Part shown: piece by piece, positions 46,902-56,839 of the stretch
How positions within the stretch are numbered: position 1 is the stretch's first letter
How the letters are laid out: each line of letters begins with the position of its first letter
NCBI RefSeq assembly: GCF_900114005.1
Contig: NZ_FORM01000006.1
Span: 62,001 to 126,000, forward strand
Direction of reading: 5' to 3'
Length of the DNA stretch: 64,000 nucleotides
DNA from: Olleya namhaensis
GTDB lineage: Bacteria > Bacteroidota > Bacteroidia > Flavobacteriales > Flavobacteriaceae
Notes under the pieces: model-generated
Databases searched by the model: none
Told to the model about the DNA's origin: nothing
The model's input: only the letters and a program-made list of their open reading frames with translations
Translations under genes and position numbers: made by a program

Positions 46902-48038
46902 CTACAAGTCACTTTTACGTGTTTCTATTGTTTTTATAAGAGCATCGATGTCATTCAATTTTGCTTTGTATTCGCTTTTAATAGCTATTTGAGACGCTTC
47001 AATTGCTTTACTAGAATCGTACTCCAATTGCTCCATTTTTTCTTCGGTTTTAAATGTTTTTTCTTGTTTTGTAGATTTAAATAACAAGACCGAAGCTTCG
47101 TTAGATCTTTCTAAATCTTTTACAGACATGGTTTTAAGCGTACCCAATTGTGTTAATGATAATGAATCTGATGCCACACGAGTATCATTCAGCGAAAGCG
47201 TAAAATTTACAGCAGGTAAACTACGATACACCACGCCTTCTAATGGTTTTTGAGTACTTACTGATGGTAAACTATCCGTTTTAGGCATTGGAAACTCTAG
47301 CGTCACCACATCGTTTAACGTCACTTGTTCTCCAAAAAGATAATCGGGTGCGATGGTGTGATAGATTTTATCGTTTTTTATTTCAGACCAGTGACCTTGA
47401 TTGGCGTATCGTTGTGATGGATCAATAATAACCGTATATTTTAGCTTTGTTTTTTTTATGTAACGCTTTACGTCATGACCTGTTCTTATCGATTGTTTTT
47501 TGTATAAATGCAATAGCTCTAATGTAAACTCGGCTTCATCTTTAGTCGTGATTTTTGAAATATTATTCTTTATTTCTAAAACCGAATTATATGCGCCTAC
47601 TTCAATATTAGAATCCGTTAAAAAGGATAAGGTGTTACCCTTTTTTATGTGATTAGCATCAATTATTACCGTGTCTTTTGCAATACTATTTTGTGCAGTT
47701 TCTCCCGTATTTACAAAAAAGGCATCTGATAGTTTTTGACCCGTTATAAAAAAAGTTTGTGATGTATCTGCTACCAATAATTTTGTGATTTTGATAGGAT
47801 CCTCAATAGTCACTTTAGCGTTATTACTTATAAGCGGATGATTAGCGCTAGTTTTATACAATTTTGGTTCGTTTAAAGTATAAATAATCTCTAATTTTAA
47901 TAGGTCTTTTGATAAGTGGTAAGCCACCTCATCTCCTGTTAAAACAGAAGTGTCAGCATGCATAACCGTGTAACTTTTTTGGTTGCAAGACATTAATAAA
48001 ACTAATAATAAGGCGAAAAAAAATATTGGTTTTTTCAT
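46902..48038 (-). CDS. DUF4831-like lipoprotein
   Basis: A 378-residue lipoprotein with signal peptide and lipobox 'LLMSCNQ' (cysteine near 18). The body is beta-rich. 'PLEGVVYRSLPAVNFTLS' resembles the recurring G-V-V-Y-R-x-P segment of DUF4831 proteins, and the C-terminus is a charged coiled-coil-like helix (about 330-378). Probably a periplasmic or outer-membrane-anchored structural protein; no enzyme motif is visible. A -7 promoter element lies about 125 bases upstream. The assignment to DUF4831 is by pattern only. Confidence 0.65.
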   Translation of the reverse strand: MKKPIFFFALLLVLLMSCNQKSYTVMHADTSVLTGDEVAYHLSKDLLKLEIIYTLNEPKLYKTSANHPLISNNAKVTIEDPIKITKLLVADTSQTFFITGQKLSDAFFVNTGETAQNSIAKDTVIIDANHIKKGNTLSFLTDSNIEVGAYNSVLEIKNNISKITTKDEAEFTLELLHLYKKQSIRTGHDVKRYIKKTKLKYTVIIDPSQRYANQGHWSEIKNDKIYHTIAPDYLFGEQVTLNDVVTLEFPMPKTDSLPSVSTQKPLEGVVYRSLPAVNFTLSLNDTRVASDSLSLTQLGTLKTMSVKDLERSNEASVLLFKSTKQEKTFKTEEKMEQLEYDSSKAIEASQIAIKSEYKAKLNDIDALIKTIETRKSDL

Positions 48039-48162
48039 AGTAAAAGCGTGTTTTGAAATGGTATATAAATAGCGGGTTAATCTTGTGGTTTATAATTAAA
48101 AAGAATAGCTGTATTACTTGTAATTTGTAATCGCATGATCTTGTTGTTTTAATTGTACATGA

Positions 48163-48170
48163 CAAAATTA
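48163..48170 (-). promoter_or_regulatory. -7 promoter element (TAATTTTG) upstream of the lipoprotein genes
   Basis: TAATTTTG on the minus strand lies 124 bases before the lipoprotein ATG, giving a long leader if used. No gene can be supported within that leader. Confidence 0.45.
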
Positions 48171-48261
48171 GATTTTAGGATGCTGCGCTTTATCACTGAA
48201 ATTAATGATATCCATAAATACTTAATTGTAGACTCTGGGTATTCAGCAGATTTTAAAACAC

Positions 48262-48288
48262 AAAAAAACACGCTATATTAGCGTGCTT
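48262..48288 (-). terminator. Terminator after the DUF6892-like gene
   Basis: CACGCTA and TAGCGTG form a 7-bp stem with a 3-base loop, followed by seven T on the minus strand, 29 bases past the stop codon. Confidence 0.8.
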
Positions 48289-48317
48289 TAGATTGTATTT
48301 CTTTTATTTTTATGGTG

Positions 48318-49223
48318 TTACAACCACTCGGTTTTAATTCCCATTTCTATAAACTCATTATAAGCTTTCTCTTTTGCATAGCATAATGTTACCGTTTTTA
48401 AATTAGGAAACTGTTTTACGTCTTCAGTACTTTCAATATCCCAAAACGTTACTGCTCCACCAGAAAAAGGTGCTAGATTCATATAAATATCATTCCCACC
48501 ATCTTGATAGATTTCAGTTAGTTCTGAAGCCAAACGCAACGGTATTGGCAAGTCTTTAAAATACTGTTCTGCTTCTGGAATAGGATCATAACCTTCCGCG
48601 TCAATATCTATCTTTCGTGGTTGGTACCAATTCGCAAATTCGTAAAGATCAAACTTAGGTAACAACACTTCTTTTTCGTACATCAGCGTTTCAATAACAG
48701 ATAATTTAAATCCAAAATCGGTAAAATGGAGCATTGCTTCATCCAACGGTTTTATAGTGTATTTATCTTTAGGAATTCCTTCTCCTCTGGTATAGGATTG
48801 GTATGGACTAATTTCGATAGCACTTATAGCATCGTCATTAACATCAAACCAAGCACTAATATTATTTAAGACCAAAGCGCCGCCATCATCGCCATCAAAC
48901 AACTCGACACGCTCATTTTTGTGACTGTTGTAATATTTAGAAATGTCTTCATCTTTAAAATAAAACGTCCCAGAAAATATACTTTTTGGACTAAAATCGT
49001 AAGCTTCAGGTTCTAACTCTAAAGTCAAAGAATCTACCAACTCACCATTTTCAGAATAAGCTATAATCCCTAAATCGTCCCAAGTAAACAAGGTGTTGTT
49101 TTTGGTGTTAGTCTGTCTAAAATTAGCCTTAAGACAATCTTTTAAACTGTTTATAGCGACCGGGAATGTTATAGAAACCGCATTAATTTCAAAACTAGTT
49201 GGTGTTAATCGTAATGTTATCAT
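48318..49223 (-). CDS. DUF6892-like protein
   Basis: A 301-residue soluble protein. The C-terminal half, with 'LTEIYQDGGNDIYMNLAPFSGG' broken over a loop and 'FPNLKTVTLCY', fits the DUF6892 family. The N-terminal 150 residues look like the small beta domain often found with it (DUF7738 type). Both are domains of unknown function, frequently seen beside immunity-type proteins. The start at 49223 is supported by a TATCTTTG promoter element 19 bases upstream. It is a single-gene unit, divergent from the large 828-residue protein gene. Confidence 0.55.
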   Translation of the reverse strand: MITLRLTPTSFEINAVSITFPVAINSLKDCLKANFRQTNTKNNTLFTWDDLGIIAYSENGELVDSLTLELEPEAYDFSPKSIFSGTFYFKDEDISKYYNSHKNERVELFDGDDGGALVLNNISAWFDVNDDAISAIEISPYQSYTRGEGIPKDKYTIKPLDEAMLHFTDFGFKLSVIETLMYEKEVLLPKFDLYEFANWYQPRKIDIDAEGYDPIPEAEQYFKDLPIPLRLASELTEIYQDGGNDIYMNLAPFSGGAVTFWDIESTEDVKQFPNLKTVTLCYAKEKAYNEFIEMGIKTEWL

Positions 49224-49242
49224 ACCTGTATTTTAAGTACGA

Positions 49243-49250
49243 CAAAGATA
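49243..49250 (-). promoter_or_regulatory. -7 promoter element (TATCTTTG) of the DUF6892-like gene
   Basis: TATCTTTG on the minus strand ends 19 bases before the ATG at 49223. Confidence 0.6.
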
Positions 49251-49447
49251 CTTACTACGGTATAAAATCTAGTCGTTGTTTTCCGTGATATTATAATTAT
49301 TTAAGGGTATTTATTATCTGAAAAACAAAAAATCACCCTTTTCAGGGATAAAAAAACCTAATGTTAATTGGAACTTTGTTGTAAACTAATTATTCAACTC
49401 GTTTTTGATACCGAAACCATGGTATTGCTAATAAAGAACAACAAATA

Positions 49448-51934
49448 ATGTCAGTGATTTTTAAAACAAAAATAGACGCCACAATAAACACAAATGCTTT
49501 AAATCCGAGTGAAGCAAAAGCATTAGCGACCACTTTAGAATTATTAAACTATCAAGATACGGAAACCTATACACGCACAAAAAACAGCTTAACCAACCAA
49601 TCAACAACCCCTGTTTTTACAAATGCATTGGCTCAAAAACTATACTACCATCCTGAGATTTATGCAGATCAAACTCAGGGATTAGAATTTGTAGCCTCTT
49701 GGTTTCCTTTGGTAGACAATGCTTATTATCCTGATAAAAAAAGTAGCGAACTGTTGGTTACTTTTTTAAAATTCAGCTTAAGCTTATTTACTTCTAATAC
49801 TATTACAGAACAGCTAAAAACTCGTGTTTTTGATGTTATAAAACTTTTAGTACACAGTCCGTCTGCTGCTTCTGTTCCGCTCACGCAATTTTTAATAGAT
49901 ACTGTGTTTGATACTAGAGACAGTAACAGCTCCGCGTTTATAGTAAAACAGTGTTTAAAACATGATATTTTAAACGGACTTTACTACGTTTGTGATAAAA
50001 ATCAAACGTATACAGCACATTATTTTACTATACAGCAGTCCTTTGTTAACCATTTTCAAGAGGGTAATTGGGAAGCATTAATAACCAAAATCCACAATAT
50101 TATTCCAGTTGGAAAACCACAAAAACCGGGTGCTTACAATTTAGTTGCAGCTTGGTTTAGCTTTGATTTAGCACAATTTTACGTGACTAATTTAGAGTTT
50201 ACCACAGCTGCATTGCGTGCCATTAAAGAACGCTTTTTATTTATTGAAGACCACTGCACTGCCTTATTACACATTAAAACCACTGAAGGTTTGTATCCAT
50301 TAATTAAGACTTTAGGTAGTAAAACATGGGATTCTGGTGATGTTTTAGTGTTTAGTACGCTTGATACACACATCCCACAATCTCAAGTAGATGCATGTTA
50401 TTTAAGATTCTTAGATTGGTTAACAGTAGATGGTAGTAGTAATTTTTATACCGAAGCGTTTAAAGACCACGGAAACACTATTTTAAGTAACAGTAACACT
50501 GCAACGCTTCCTGCGGAATGTATTCCGTTTTGGTTTGAAAAGTGTCATCCAAAAACGGGTGTTGTCAGTCAAACTGAAGCTTATAATACTCTATTCTATA
50601 AATTACTAATTGAAAACACAAAACATACGCTACCAACTTTACGATTGGATCATAGTGACTTTCAAATTACTGGCGAATTTCTAATTACAACCGTATTTCA
50701 GATTCAACATAATTTAAAAGCGTGGCTGGAACCTTTTAAAACATCAGGAATAGAAAATCCTTTAAATCAGTTTTTAGTCCTTGCCTTTTATGATGCTAGA
50801 GAAGCTTTATTAACGCTATATAACGAAGCCGATTGTGAGGTCTTACAAACCTATGCTCTAGCATTAGCGCACACTGCAACAGAAGCTTCAGACACTATAA
50901 AAACCAATAATCTACCATTATTAGTTAGTATTTTAAGCACATTGTGTGTCCAATCAGGAAACTATACGCGCGTAAACGAGATTTGGGCGCTTAAAAATAT
51001 TGATCCTGTTATAATAGACCAATGTAATACGTTTGCGCAATCGCATTATATAAATATAGAAACGCCATTACACCTTAATGTCATACAAGCGTGGTATAAC
51101 TTTTTGGGTGATTATTATTACAGTCTAACCACAGAAGCTGTTTGGGTGTCTGACATGTTAAAAACGCAAGGTTTACGCACAGGACTTTATTTTAATAGTC
51201 TTGAAGATGATACAACGTTCTTTTTAAACAAAGCCATTAATCGTATTGTGCATTTTCATAAAAAAAGCAAGCAAAAACAAGTTCAAAATAGCGTTTTTAC
51301 TATGATTGCCTCGCAAATTGAAACCTACCTAGCTGATGTTCTTGAAATATTAAAAAAAGATAAACTAGACCAAAATACAGTGCAGTTTTTACAGAATTAT
51401 AGCTGTGATGAAACCTTTGGATTTAAAAATAACACGACTTTAAGTACTATAATTCAAAGTTGTTATAGCTTTCACTTTAAGGAAGCTCCAACACCAGAAA
51501 TTAATATACTTCGGGAACATGGCCAGTTATCGAAAATAGACACAAAAGACATCCCAATAGACCAAACAACCATTACAACAGTATTACACAATTTAGAACA
51601 TTATAAAACGGAAGGCGTTTGCGAAACTACCCTTTTGCAAGTTTTACACACCAAAATAGATGCTTTAAAATCGTGGTTATCGCAAAATGATTCAGGTATA
51701 GAAACCCAATATATACAAGCATTATACATGACATTACTAGATCCAGATTTAGCACCAGAAACACCATTAGAAACCTATGGTAACTTATGTAGACAGTTAT
51801 TTGTACAATTAGCCAAAGGTTCCGATATGGCTATGTCCTACGCTTTGGGGTTAAAAGCTATGGCACATTCTGGAGCCTATGCTGATCCTTTAAAAACGAC
51901 TCTATTACAAGTTGTAACCGATTTAAATACGTAG
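49448..51934 (+). CDS. Large uncharacterised helical-repeat protein
   Basis: An 828-residue protein with no signal peptide, no transmembrane helix and no catalytic motif that I can see. Composition is rich in Leu, Ala and Thr and the pattern is almost wholly helical, consistent with an alpha-solenoid. I do not recognise a family. It opens a plus-strand run whose next gene starts 3 bases after its stop, followed by overlapping or closely spaced TPR, histidine kinase and response-regulator genes. A structural or adaptor role in that set is the best guess. Confidence 0.65.
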   Translation: MSVIFKTKIDATINTNALNPSEAKALATTLELLNYQDTETYTRTKNSLTNQSTTPVFTNALAQKLYYHPEIYADQTQGLEFVASWFPLVDNAYYPDKKSSELLVTFLKFSLSLFTSNTITEQLKTRVFDVIKLLVHSPSAASVPLTQFLIDTVFDTRDSNSSAFIVKQCLKHDILNGLYYVCDKNQTYTAHYFTIQQSFVNHFQEGNWEALITKIHNIIPVGKPQKPGAYNLVAAWFSFDLAQFYVTNLEFTTAALRAIKERFLFIEDHCTALLHIKTTEGLYPLIKTLGSKTWDSGDVLVFSTLDTHIPQSQVDACYLRFLDWLTVDGSSNFYTEAFKDHGNTILSNSNTATLPAECIPFWFEKCHPKTGVVSQTEAYNTLFYKLLIENTKHTLPTLRLDHSDFQITGEFLITTVFQIQHNLKAWLEPFKTSGIENPLNQFLVLAFYDAREALLTLYNEADCEVLQTYALALAHTATEASDTIKTNNLPLLVSILSTLCVQSGNYTRVNEIWALKNIDPVIIDQCNTFAQSHYINIETPLHLNVIQAWYNFLGDYYYSLTTEAVWVSDMLKTQGLRTGLYFNSLEDDTTFFLNKAINRIVHFHKKSKQKQVQNSVFTMIASQIETYLADVLEILKKDKLDQNTVQFLQNYSCDETFGFKNNTTLSTIIQSCYSFHFKEAPTPEINILREHGQLSKIDTKDIPIDQTTITTVLHNLEHYKTEGVCETTLLQVLHTKIDALKSWLSQNDSGIETQYIQALYMTLLDPDLAPETPLETYGNLCRQLFVQLAKGSDMAMSYALGLKAMAHSGAYADPLKTTLLQVVTDLNT

Positions 51935-51937
51935 ATA

Positions 51938-52597
51938 ATGACAGCAGATATAACACCACAAATACAAGAGCAATTAAATTTATCGGCTTTGCTACTTAAA
52001 AAAAATTATAATACTGCAGACCTCAGCACTTGGTCTGGTTTTAATAGTGAAGACCAAATGCAAGTCAAACAAGCCAAAAGGCTTTTAAAACTGAATGGCA
52101 TTACCTCGGGTTTGCATTTACGCAATAGCTTACAACGTTACCAAAGTGGACAAATGGTGTCTCATACTTTTTCTAAATTGGCAGCCGAATTTAGAATGGA
52201 TACCACCACATCGTTTGATGCCAAATATAATGCGCAAGAACACCCAAGACTTAAACACAACTATAAAATGGTATGGAAATACCGTTTCACTTTAAAAGAG
52301 CACCTATTAATTGGGTATGAGTTATCCTACTACATTTATCTGATGCGCTTAGCAACAGTCGTTGGCTTTATAGGTACAGATGAGTTACTACTGCGCATGG
52401 AAGATGCTAATGAGACTATTAAATCGACTTTTTCTAGTTGGGGAGCATTCCATCGTAATGTGTGTTTGGGAGACGAATTTGTTTTGGGTGCCACAGAGCA
52501 AGACAATAGCAAATTTCCAGGCTCTAAAACCCTTTGGGAGCACTACCAACGTCTTTATGTAAAACATGCCGATTGGTTTAAAACATGGAACAAATGA
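51938..52597 (+). CDS. DUF1266-domain protein
   Basis: A 219-residue soluble helical protein. The C-terminal two thirds, 'GYELSYYIYLMRLATVVGFIG' split across a helix pair, 'SWGAFHRNVCLGDEFVLG' and a closing W-E-H-Y/W-F helix, match the DUF1266 family (E. coli YbeU and YbeR belong to it), whose function is unknown. It sits 3 bases after the 828-residue gene, and its last codons overlap the start of the TPR protein gene (ATGA type), so it is an interior member of a coupled operon. Confidence 0.7.
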   Translation: MTADITPQIQEQLNLSALLLKKNYNTADLSTWSGFNSEDQMQVKQAKRLLKLNGITSGLHLRNSLQRYQSGQMVSHTFSKLAAEFRMDTTTSFDAKYNAQEHPRLKHNYKMVWKYRFTLKEHLLIGYELSYYIYLMRLATVVGFIGTDELLLRMEDANETIKSTFSSWGAFHRNVCLGDEFVLGATEQDNSKFPGSKTLWEHYQRLYVKHADWFKTWNK

Positions 52598-54837
52598 TGA
52601 TAACAAGAAAAGACCTGATACAACATATTACGCGAGCAGAGCAACTGTATGCAGCCAATCTATATTCCCAATTAGCGTCTCATATTACTGCAGTTCAAGA
52701 ACATTTTGAACTACTTGAAGAAACAGATTACGCAAGGTTTTACCGCATTGTCATGTTGTACATCTGCGCTTTTGAAGACGTAAATATGCCAGTTATGGAA
52801 TCGTATTTAGAAGCTTTAGAAAGTATTGGTGAAGTCGAAGCTTCAGATTACGAATTGATTTGTAGTTACTACACCCAATGCGATGCGTCTGTATACAAAA
52901 AAGCAGTAGTCGCTTTTCCGTATAACGATACCTTACATCTGCATTATGCTTTAAAATTGCAACACGACAAACGTTATGCTGATGCTATTTTAATTTTAGA
53001 ATACATTTTAGAATGTTATCCTGCCTTAACCGAAGTTCGGTTTTTACTACATGACATACAAACTGCACAATTACTAAAGTTATGCACTTCTGAGGAAGCT
53101 GCCCATTATAACGACGTATTAGCACTAGCTTCAGCAACACACAATCTAGACGCCTTAACAGGATTAGAAATGGATCCACGTTTAGATCCAAAAAGTAAAA
53201 CCTTAATCCACATTCAACTGTCTATTTGGAATAGCAAATCTGTAGAGATTGCGCAACGTTGGCAAACGGAATGGAAGCTATTGGATTTAACACCAACCAC
53301 ACGCTACTTGTTAGCAGATTATGCCCAATCGTTTATGCGTTATGATTTGGTAGCACAAATTTTAAGAGCGCCAAAAACACCAGAATTCCCCGAGGACAAT
53401 TTTAGGACGTTTGACCAGTATAAAGTCTACATGCAAGATTTAGCAAACTCAGGTTGGCAATTGGCACAACACCATTATTTACTTGTTGGTAATTCGGCTT
53501 ATTATCATACTGGAGATGACAACATTTTTAATATTTGTGTCACACAAGGTTTAGCACAAAACCCTAAAAACCCCTTATTATTAGTCTTAAAAGCTAAATA
53601 TTTTTATTCAAAAGAAGACTATAATCAAACAGGTGCCGCATATCATGAAGCCTTTAAAAATGGGTTACGCTTAAGCGAATATCTATTTTATCTTCTAGAA
53701 GTTAATAACCGTATTAAAAGCTGGCAAGGTATTTTAGACATTGTAAAGCAATTCCACAAAGGACAAACCCCAACACTAAAAACCTTATTTTTTCAAGCTC
53801 GTGCCTTAGTTAATTTACAACAACACGATGCAGCGCTTGAGGTTATAAATGAAGCGCTTGAGGATTTTCCACACCCAGCACATTCCTACGCACCTTGGTT
53901 GTATAATATGCGTATGGAATATCATAGAAAAAACTATAATTACGACGCTTTTTTAGAAGATTTACATAAAGAAGTTGGCTTTTACAAAACGGGTGATAAC
54001 GATTATTGCCAAACTATAAATTGTGGTGTCGAAGCCCTTTTTGAAAAGGAAGATTATGAAGAATGTTATAACTACGCCATTTATAATCATGAACAAGGCA
54101 AATTATATCCTCACCTCTATCCTGTGTTTCAATGGATATGTTTTTATGAATTTGCGCTTCAAAAACCAGATGATTTAGAAGATGTGACTACAGCCGACTT
54201 GGTAACCGAACCATCAACATTTATCGACTACAGAAACAATGGCTTAATCTATTGGATTTTAGGAGACAAAGTCGCTGGTGCCGATGCTTTACAACAAGCT
54301 GCCAATTTAGCTACCAATAAAGCCTTATACTTAAGATTAGCGATAGCTTGTGCTAACGAAGGGTTTAATTACGATAAAAGTGAAATCCTTTGTGAAATTT
54401 TCAAAACAGAAACTCCCGAAGCCCGAAACTGGAGAACAGATTATGACTACGGTCAAATAATATTAGACAAAGACAATTATCAAGAAGCCTACAAGGTGTT
54501 TTCAGAATTATTACAAAGCTATCCAAAAACCTCTTTTTATGCTTTCCCTAGAGCTTTTAATAATATGTTTGCTAGCGTTTTTAGAGATTGCTCCAAAGGT
54601 ATTGGTAATATATCGGCGTTTCATAAGTACACAGCGCTGCATTTAAGCAATGACAATCCTAGTGTATTTATAGCAAAAGAAGAACAAACCTATGCGGATC
54701 AGCATTATACAAACGACTTATTTTTAAGACATAATTTATTAGAATATGCTAGTAGATTAGAATGCGGACTTACAGACGTCGAAAAAGAAGCATTATTACA
54801 AATCAAAACAACAATAAGCGCCACTTATTTTGTCTAA
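52594..54837 (+). CDS. Large TPR-repeat protein
   Basis: A protein of about 747 residues built of tetratricopeptide-type helical hairpins, visible as repeated 'ALxxxxLYxxAxxxY' and 'FxxGLRLSEYLFYLLE' patterns and 'LLVLKAKYFYSKEDYNQTG'. No signal peptide is found, so it is probably cytoplasmic. The ATG at 52594 overlaps the DUF1266 stop in the classical ATGA manner and is preferred over the ATG at 52585. It probably binds other proteins of the same operon. The next gene, a TPR-containing histidine kinase, begins 28 bases later. Confidence 0.8.
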   Translation: MMITRKDLIQHITRAEQLYAANLYSQLASHITAVQEHFELLEETDYARFYRIVMLYICAFEDVNMPVMESYLEALESIGEVEASDYELICSYYTQCDASVYKKAVVAFPYNDTLHLHYALKLQHDKRYADAILILEYILECYPALTEVRFLLHDIQTAQLLKLCTSEEAAHYNDVLALASATHNLDALTGLEMDPRLDPKSKTLIHIQLSIWNSKSVEIAQRWQTEWKLLDLTPTTRYLLADYAQSFMRYDLVAQILRAPKTPEFPEDNFRTFDQYKVYMQDLANSGWQLAQHHYLLVGNSAYYHTGDDNIFNICVTQGLAQNPKNPLLLVLKAKYFYSKEDYNQTGAAYHEAFKNGLRLSEYLFYLLEVNNRIKSWQGILDIVKQFHKGQTPTLKTLFFQARALVNLQQHDAALEVINEALEDFPHPAHSYAPWLYNMRMEYHRKNYNYDAFLEDLHKEVGFYKTGDNDYCQTINCGVEALFEKEDYEECYNYAIYNHEQGKLYPHLYPVFQWICFYEFALQKPDDLEDVTTADLVTEPSTFIDYRNNGLIYWILGDKVAGADALQQAANLATNKALYLRLAIACANEGFNYDKSEILCEIFKTETPEARNWRTDYDYGQIILDKDNYQEAYKVFSELLQSYPKTSFYAFPRAFNNMFASVFRDCSKGIGNISAFHKYTALHLSNDNPSVFIAKEEQTYADQHYTNDLFLRHNLLEYASRLECGLTDVEKEALLQIKTTISATYFV

Positions 54838-54865
54838 ACCTCTTAAATTTACGTTTTTTTTATAA

Positions 54866-56833
54866 ATGACACGATTCTTAAAACAGACCTTACTCACGCT
54901 ACTCCTATTTTTAGGGTTCCATGTCGTGGTAATAGCTCAAAACTCTAATAATACCCCATTAATAGACTCGCTATCCGTAGTCTATGGTAAAAACCTATAC
55001 ACCAATCCTATTGTCGCTAAAAAAGCTGCTGAAGAGTGGTTGAAAGAAAGTAAACGTTTAGATATCGATCTTCAAACGGTTAGAGCGCTTTATGCTTTAG
55101 GGAATTTAGGAAACATCTCTGGAGACTATAAAAGTGCCATTAGTAAAACTACAGAAGCCATTGCTTTATTAAAAAAACTAAACCTTGAAAGTGGCTTGGC
55201 TGCCTGTTACAATATACTGGCTTTAGGCTATAAAAACCTGGGCGAATATCCTAAGGCTATGGATAGTTTTATGATGTGCTTAAGTTTTGCTGAGGCCAAT
55301 GATAATAAAATGCAAGAGGCCAATGCGTATCAAAATATAGCAACCTTGTATGTGCTACAAAAGGACTTTACAAAAGCAACTGAAAACTTAGATCGTGCTG
55401 CTAACTTGTATCGCGAGTTAGGAAATGACGATGGTGTGTTGACTACCCTATTCAATTTTGCAAATATTTTAAAAGAACAAGATAAATTTGACGACGCTAG
55501 AAAGCATTATAAAACCGTGCTAGGTTACCGCGAAAAAGAAGGTAACAAAGCAGTTATAGCCTATATAAATATTAACCTTTCGCAAATGCTTGTGGAAGAA
55601 GAACGTTGCGAAGAAGCCATAGTCGCTTTAAAAAAGACGTTGACCTTATTAAAAGCACTTAAGTTTAATTCTGATATTGCTATTGTGCTTAACGATTTAG
55701 GTTTGTGTAACAGTAAATTGGGACGTACCAAGGATGCTATTAACTATTTCCAGGAAGCCTTAGCCATAGGCGAAACACAATCGTTGTTAAGTTATAAGTC
55801 TGATATTTATAAAAACTTAGCACAATTATATCAAGAAGCAGACGATTATGAGAATGCTCTAAAATACTACCAAAAAGGAGTAACGACTGTCGCCGAACAA
55901 AACTCTCTTGATAAAGAAAAGTACGTTGCTAAAATCCAAGAACGGTATGAAACACAGTTAAAAGAAACACGTATTGCATTATTAGAAAAAGAACAAAAAT
56001 TAAGTGATGCCGAGTTACAAAAAGCAGAACTGACTTTAAAACGTCAACGCTTTGTTAGAAATGCTTTTATTGGTGGCTTTGTATTGGTTTTAATTACACT
56101 AATTGTTTTAAGACTGTTTTACATCCAACGCTTACGCGTACAAAAGGAATTAAACCTGCAGCAAGAAGAAAATGCAAAACAGAAAATTAATCAAATGATT
56201 CAAGATCATAAATTATCTGTTATCGAGCGTTATCAAGAAGGTCAAGACGAAGAGCGTGCTAGATTAGCACGTGACATACATGATGGTATTGGAAGTGATT
56301 TGGCGGGTATAAAATTAGCATTTGAGCATTATTCTGAAAAACATGAAGATGCCTCTCAGGCCAAACGTATTGGAGAAGCCATAGACAATGCCTGTTTTGA
56401 CATCCGTAGCTTATCGCATCAATTACATCCGTTATCGTTTTCTAAAATAGGCTTTACTAGTTTTTTAAACGATTTTGTAGATCAGATTACTAACAACACA
56501 ACGTTAACCATTCAAACCTTTATCTTTCCGGAAGAAGACATTGACAAGCTACCAGAAGACCTATTAGCGGATGCTTACCGAATTGTGCAAGAGTTAATAA
56601 ACAACATTATTAAACACGCCCAAGCAACAGAAGCAGACGTCCAATTAACAAAGCATGACGCCTATTTAAACATTGTTGTGCATGATAATGGAAAAGGGTT
56701 TAAAACCAATAAAAAACAAGGAATAGGACTCCGTAATATTAAAGAGCGCTTACAAAAAGTTCAAGGGACTTTAGATATAGATAGTGGCTCTGGAAACGGA
56801 ACGTCAATTACCATAGATATTCCTATAAACTAA
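54866..56833 (+). CDS. TPR-containing sensor histidine kinase (NarL/LytS-like HisKA_3 type)
   Basis: A 655-residue membrane sensor kinase. A signal-anchor segment (about 8-26) leads to about six TPR repeats (about 60-355) outside the membrane. A transmembrane helix (about 393-413) and a coiled coil follow. The HisKA_3 dimerisation domain has the phosphoacceptor H472 in 'RLARDIHDGIGSDLAG'. The HATPase_c domain is marked by 'ELINNIIKHAQATEADV', 'VVHDNGKGF' and 'GIGLRNIKERL'. The response regulator gene starts 6 bases downstream, so the two form a two-component system. The TPRs suggest that it senses a protein or peptide. The regulated genes are probably those just upstream, but this is inference. 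Confidence 0.92.
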   Translation: MTRFLKQTLLTLLLFLGFHVVVIAQNSNNTPLIDSLSVVYGKNLYTNPIVAKKAAEEWLKESKRLDIDLQTVRALYALGNLGNISGDYKSAISKTTEAIALLKKLNLESGLAACYNILALGYKNLGEYPKAMDSFMMCLSFAEANDNKMQEANAYQNIATLYVLQKDFTKATENLDRAANLYRELGNDDGVLTTLFNFANILKEQDKFDDARKHYKTVLGYREKEGNKAVIAYININLSQMLVEEERCEEAIVALKKTLTLLKALKFNSDIAIVLNDLGLCNSKLGRTKDAINYFQEALAIGETQSLLSYKSDIYKNLAQLYQEADDYENALKYYQKGVTTVAEQNSLDKEKYVAKIQERYETQLKETRIALLEKEQKLSDAELQKAELTLKRQRFVRNAFIGGFVLVLITLIVLRLFYIQRLRVQKELNLQQEENAKQKINQMIQDHKLSVIERYQEGQDEERARLARDIHDGIGSDLAGIKLAFEHYSEKHEDASQAKRIGEAIDNACFDIRSLSHQLHPLSFSKIGFTSFLNDFVDQITNNTTLTIQTFIFPEEDIDKLPEDLLADAYRIVQELINNIIKHAQATEADVQLTKHDAYLNIVVHDNGKGFKTNKKQGIGLRNIKERLQKVQGTLDIDSGSGNGTSITIDIPIN

Positions 56834-56839
56834 ATCATT

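Noticed and set aside
47953-48165. A 70-codon ORF on the minus strand upstream of the lipoprotein gene
   Set aside because: It overlaps the lipoprotein start in another frame, covers its leader and has random, hydrophobic composition.
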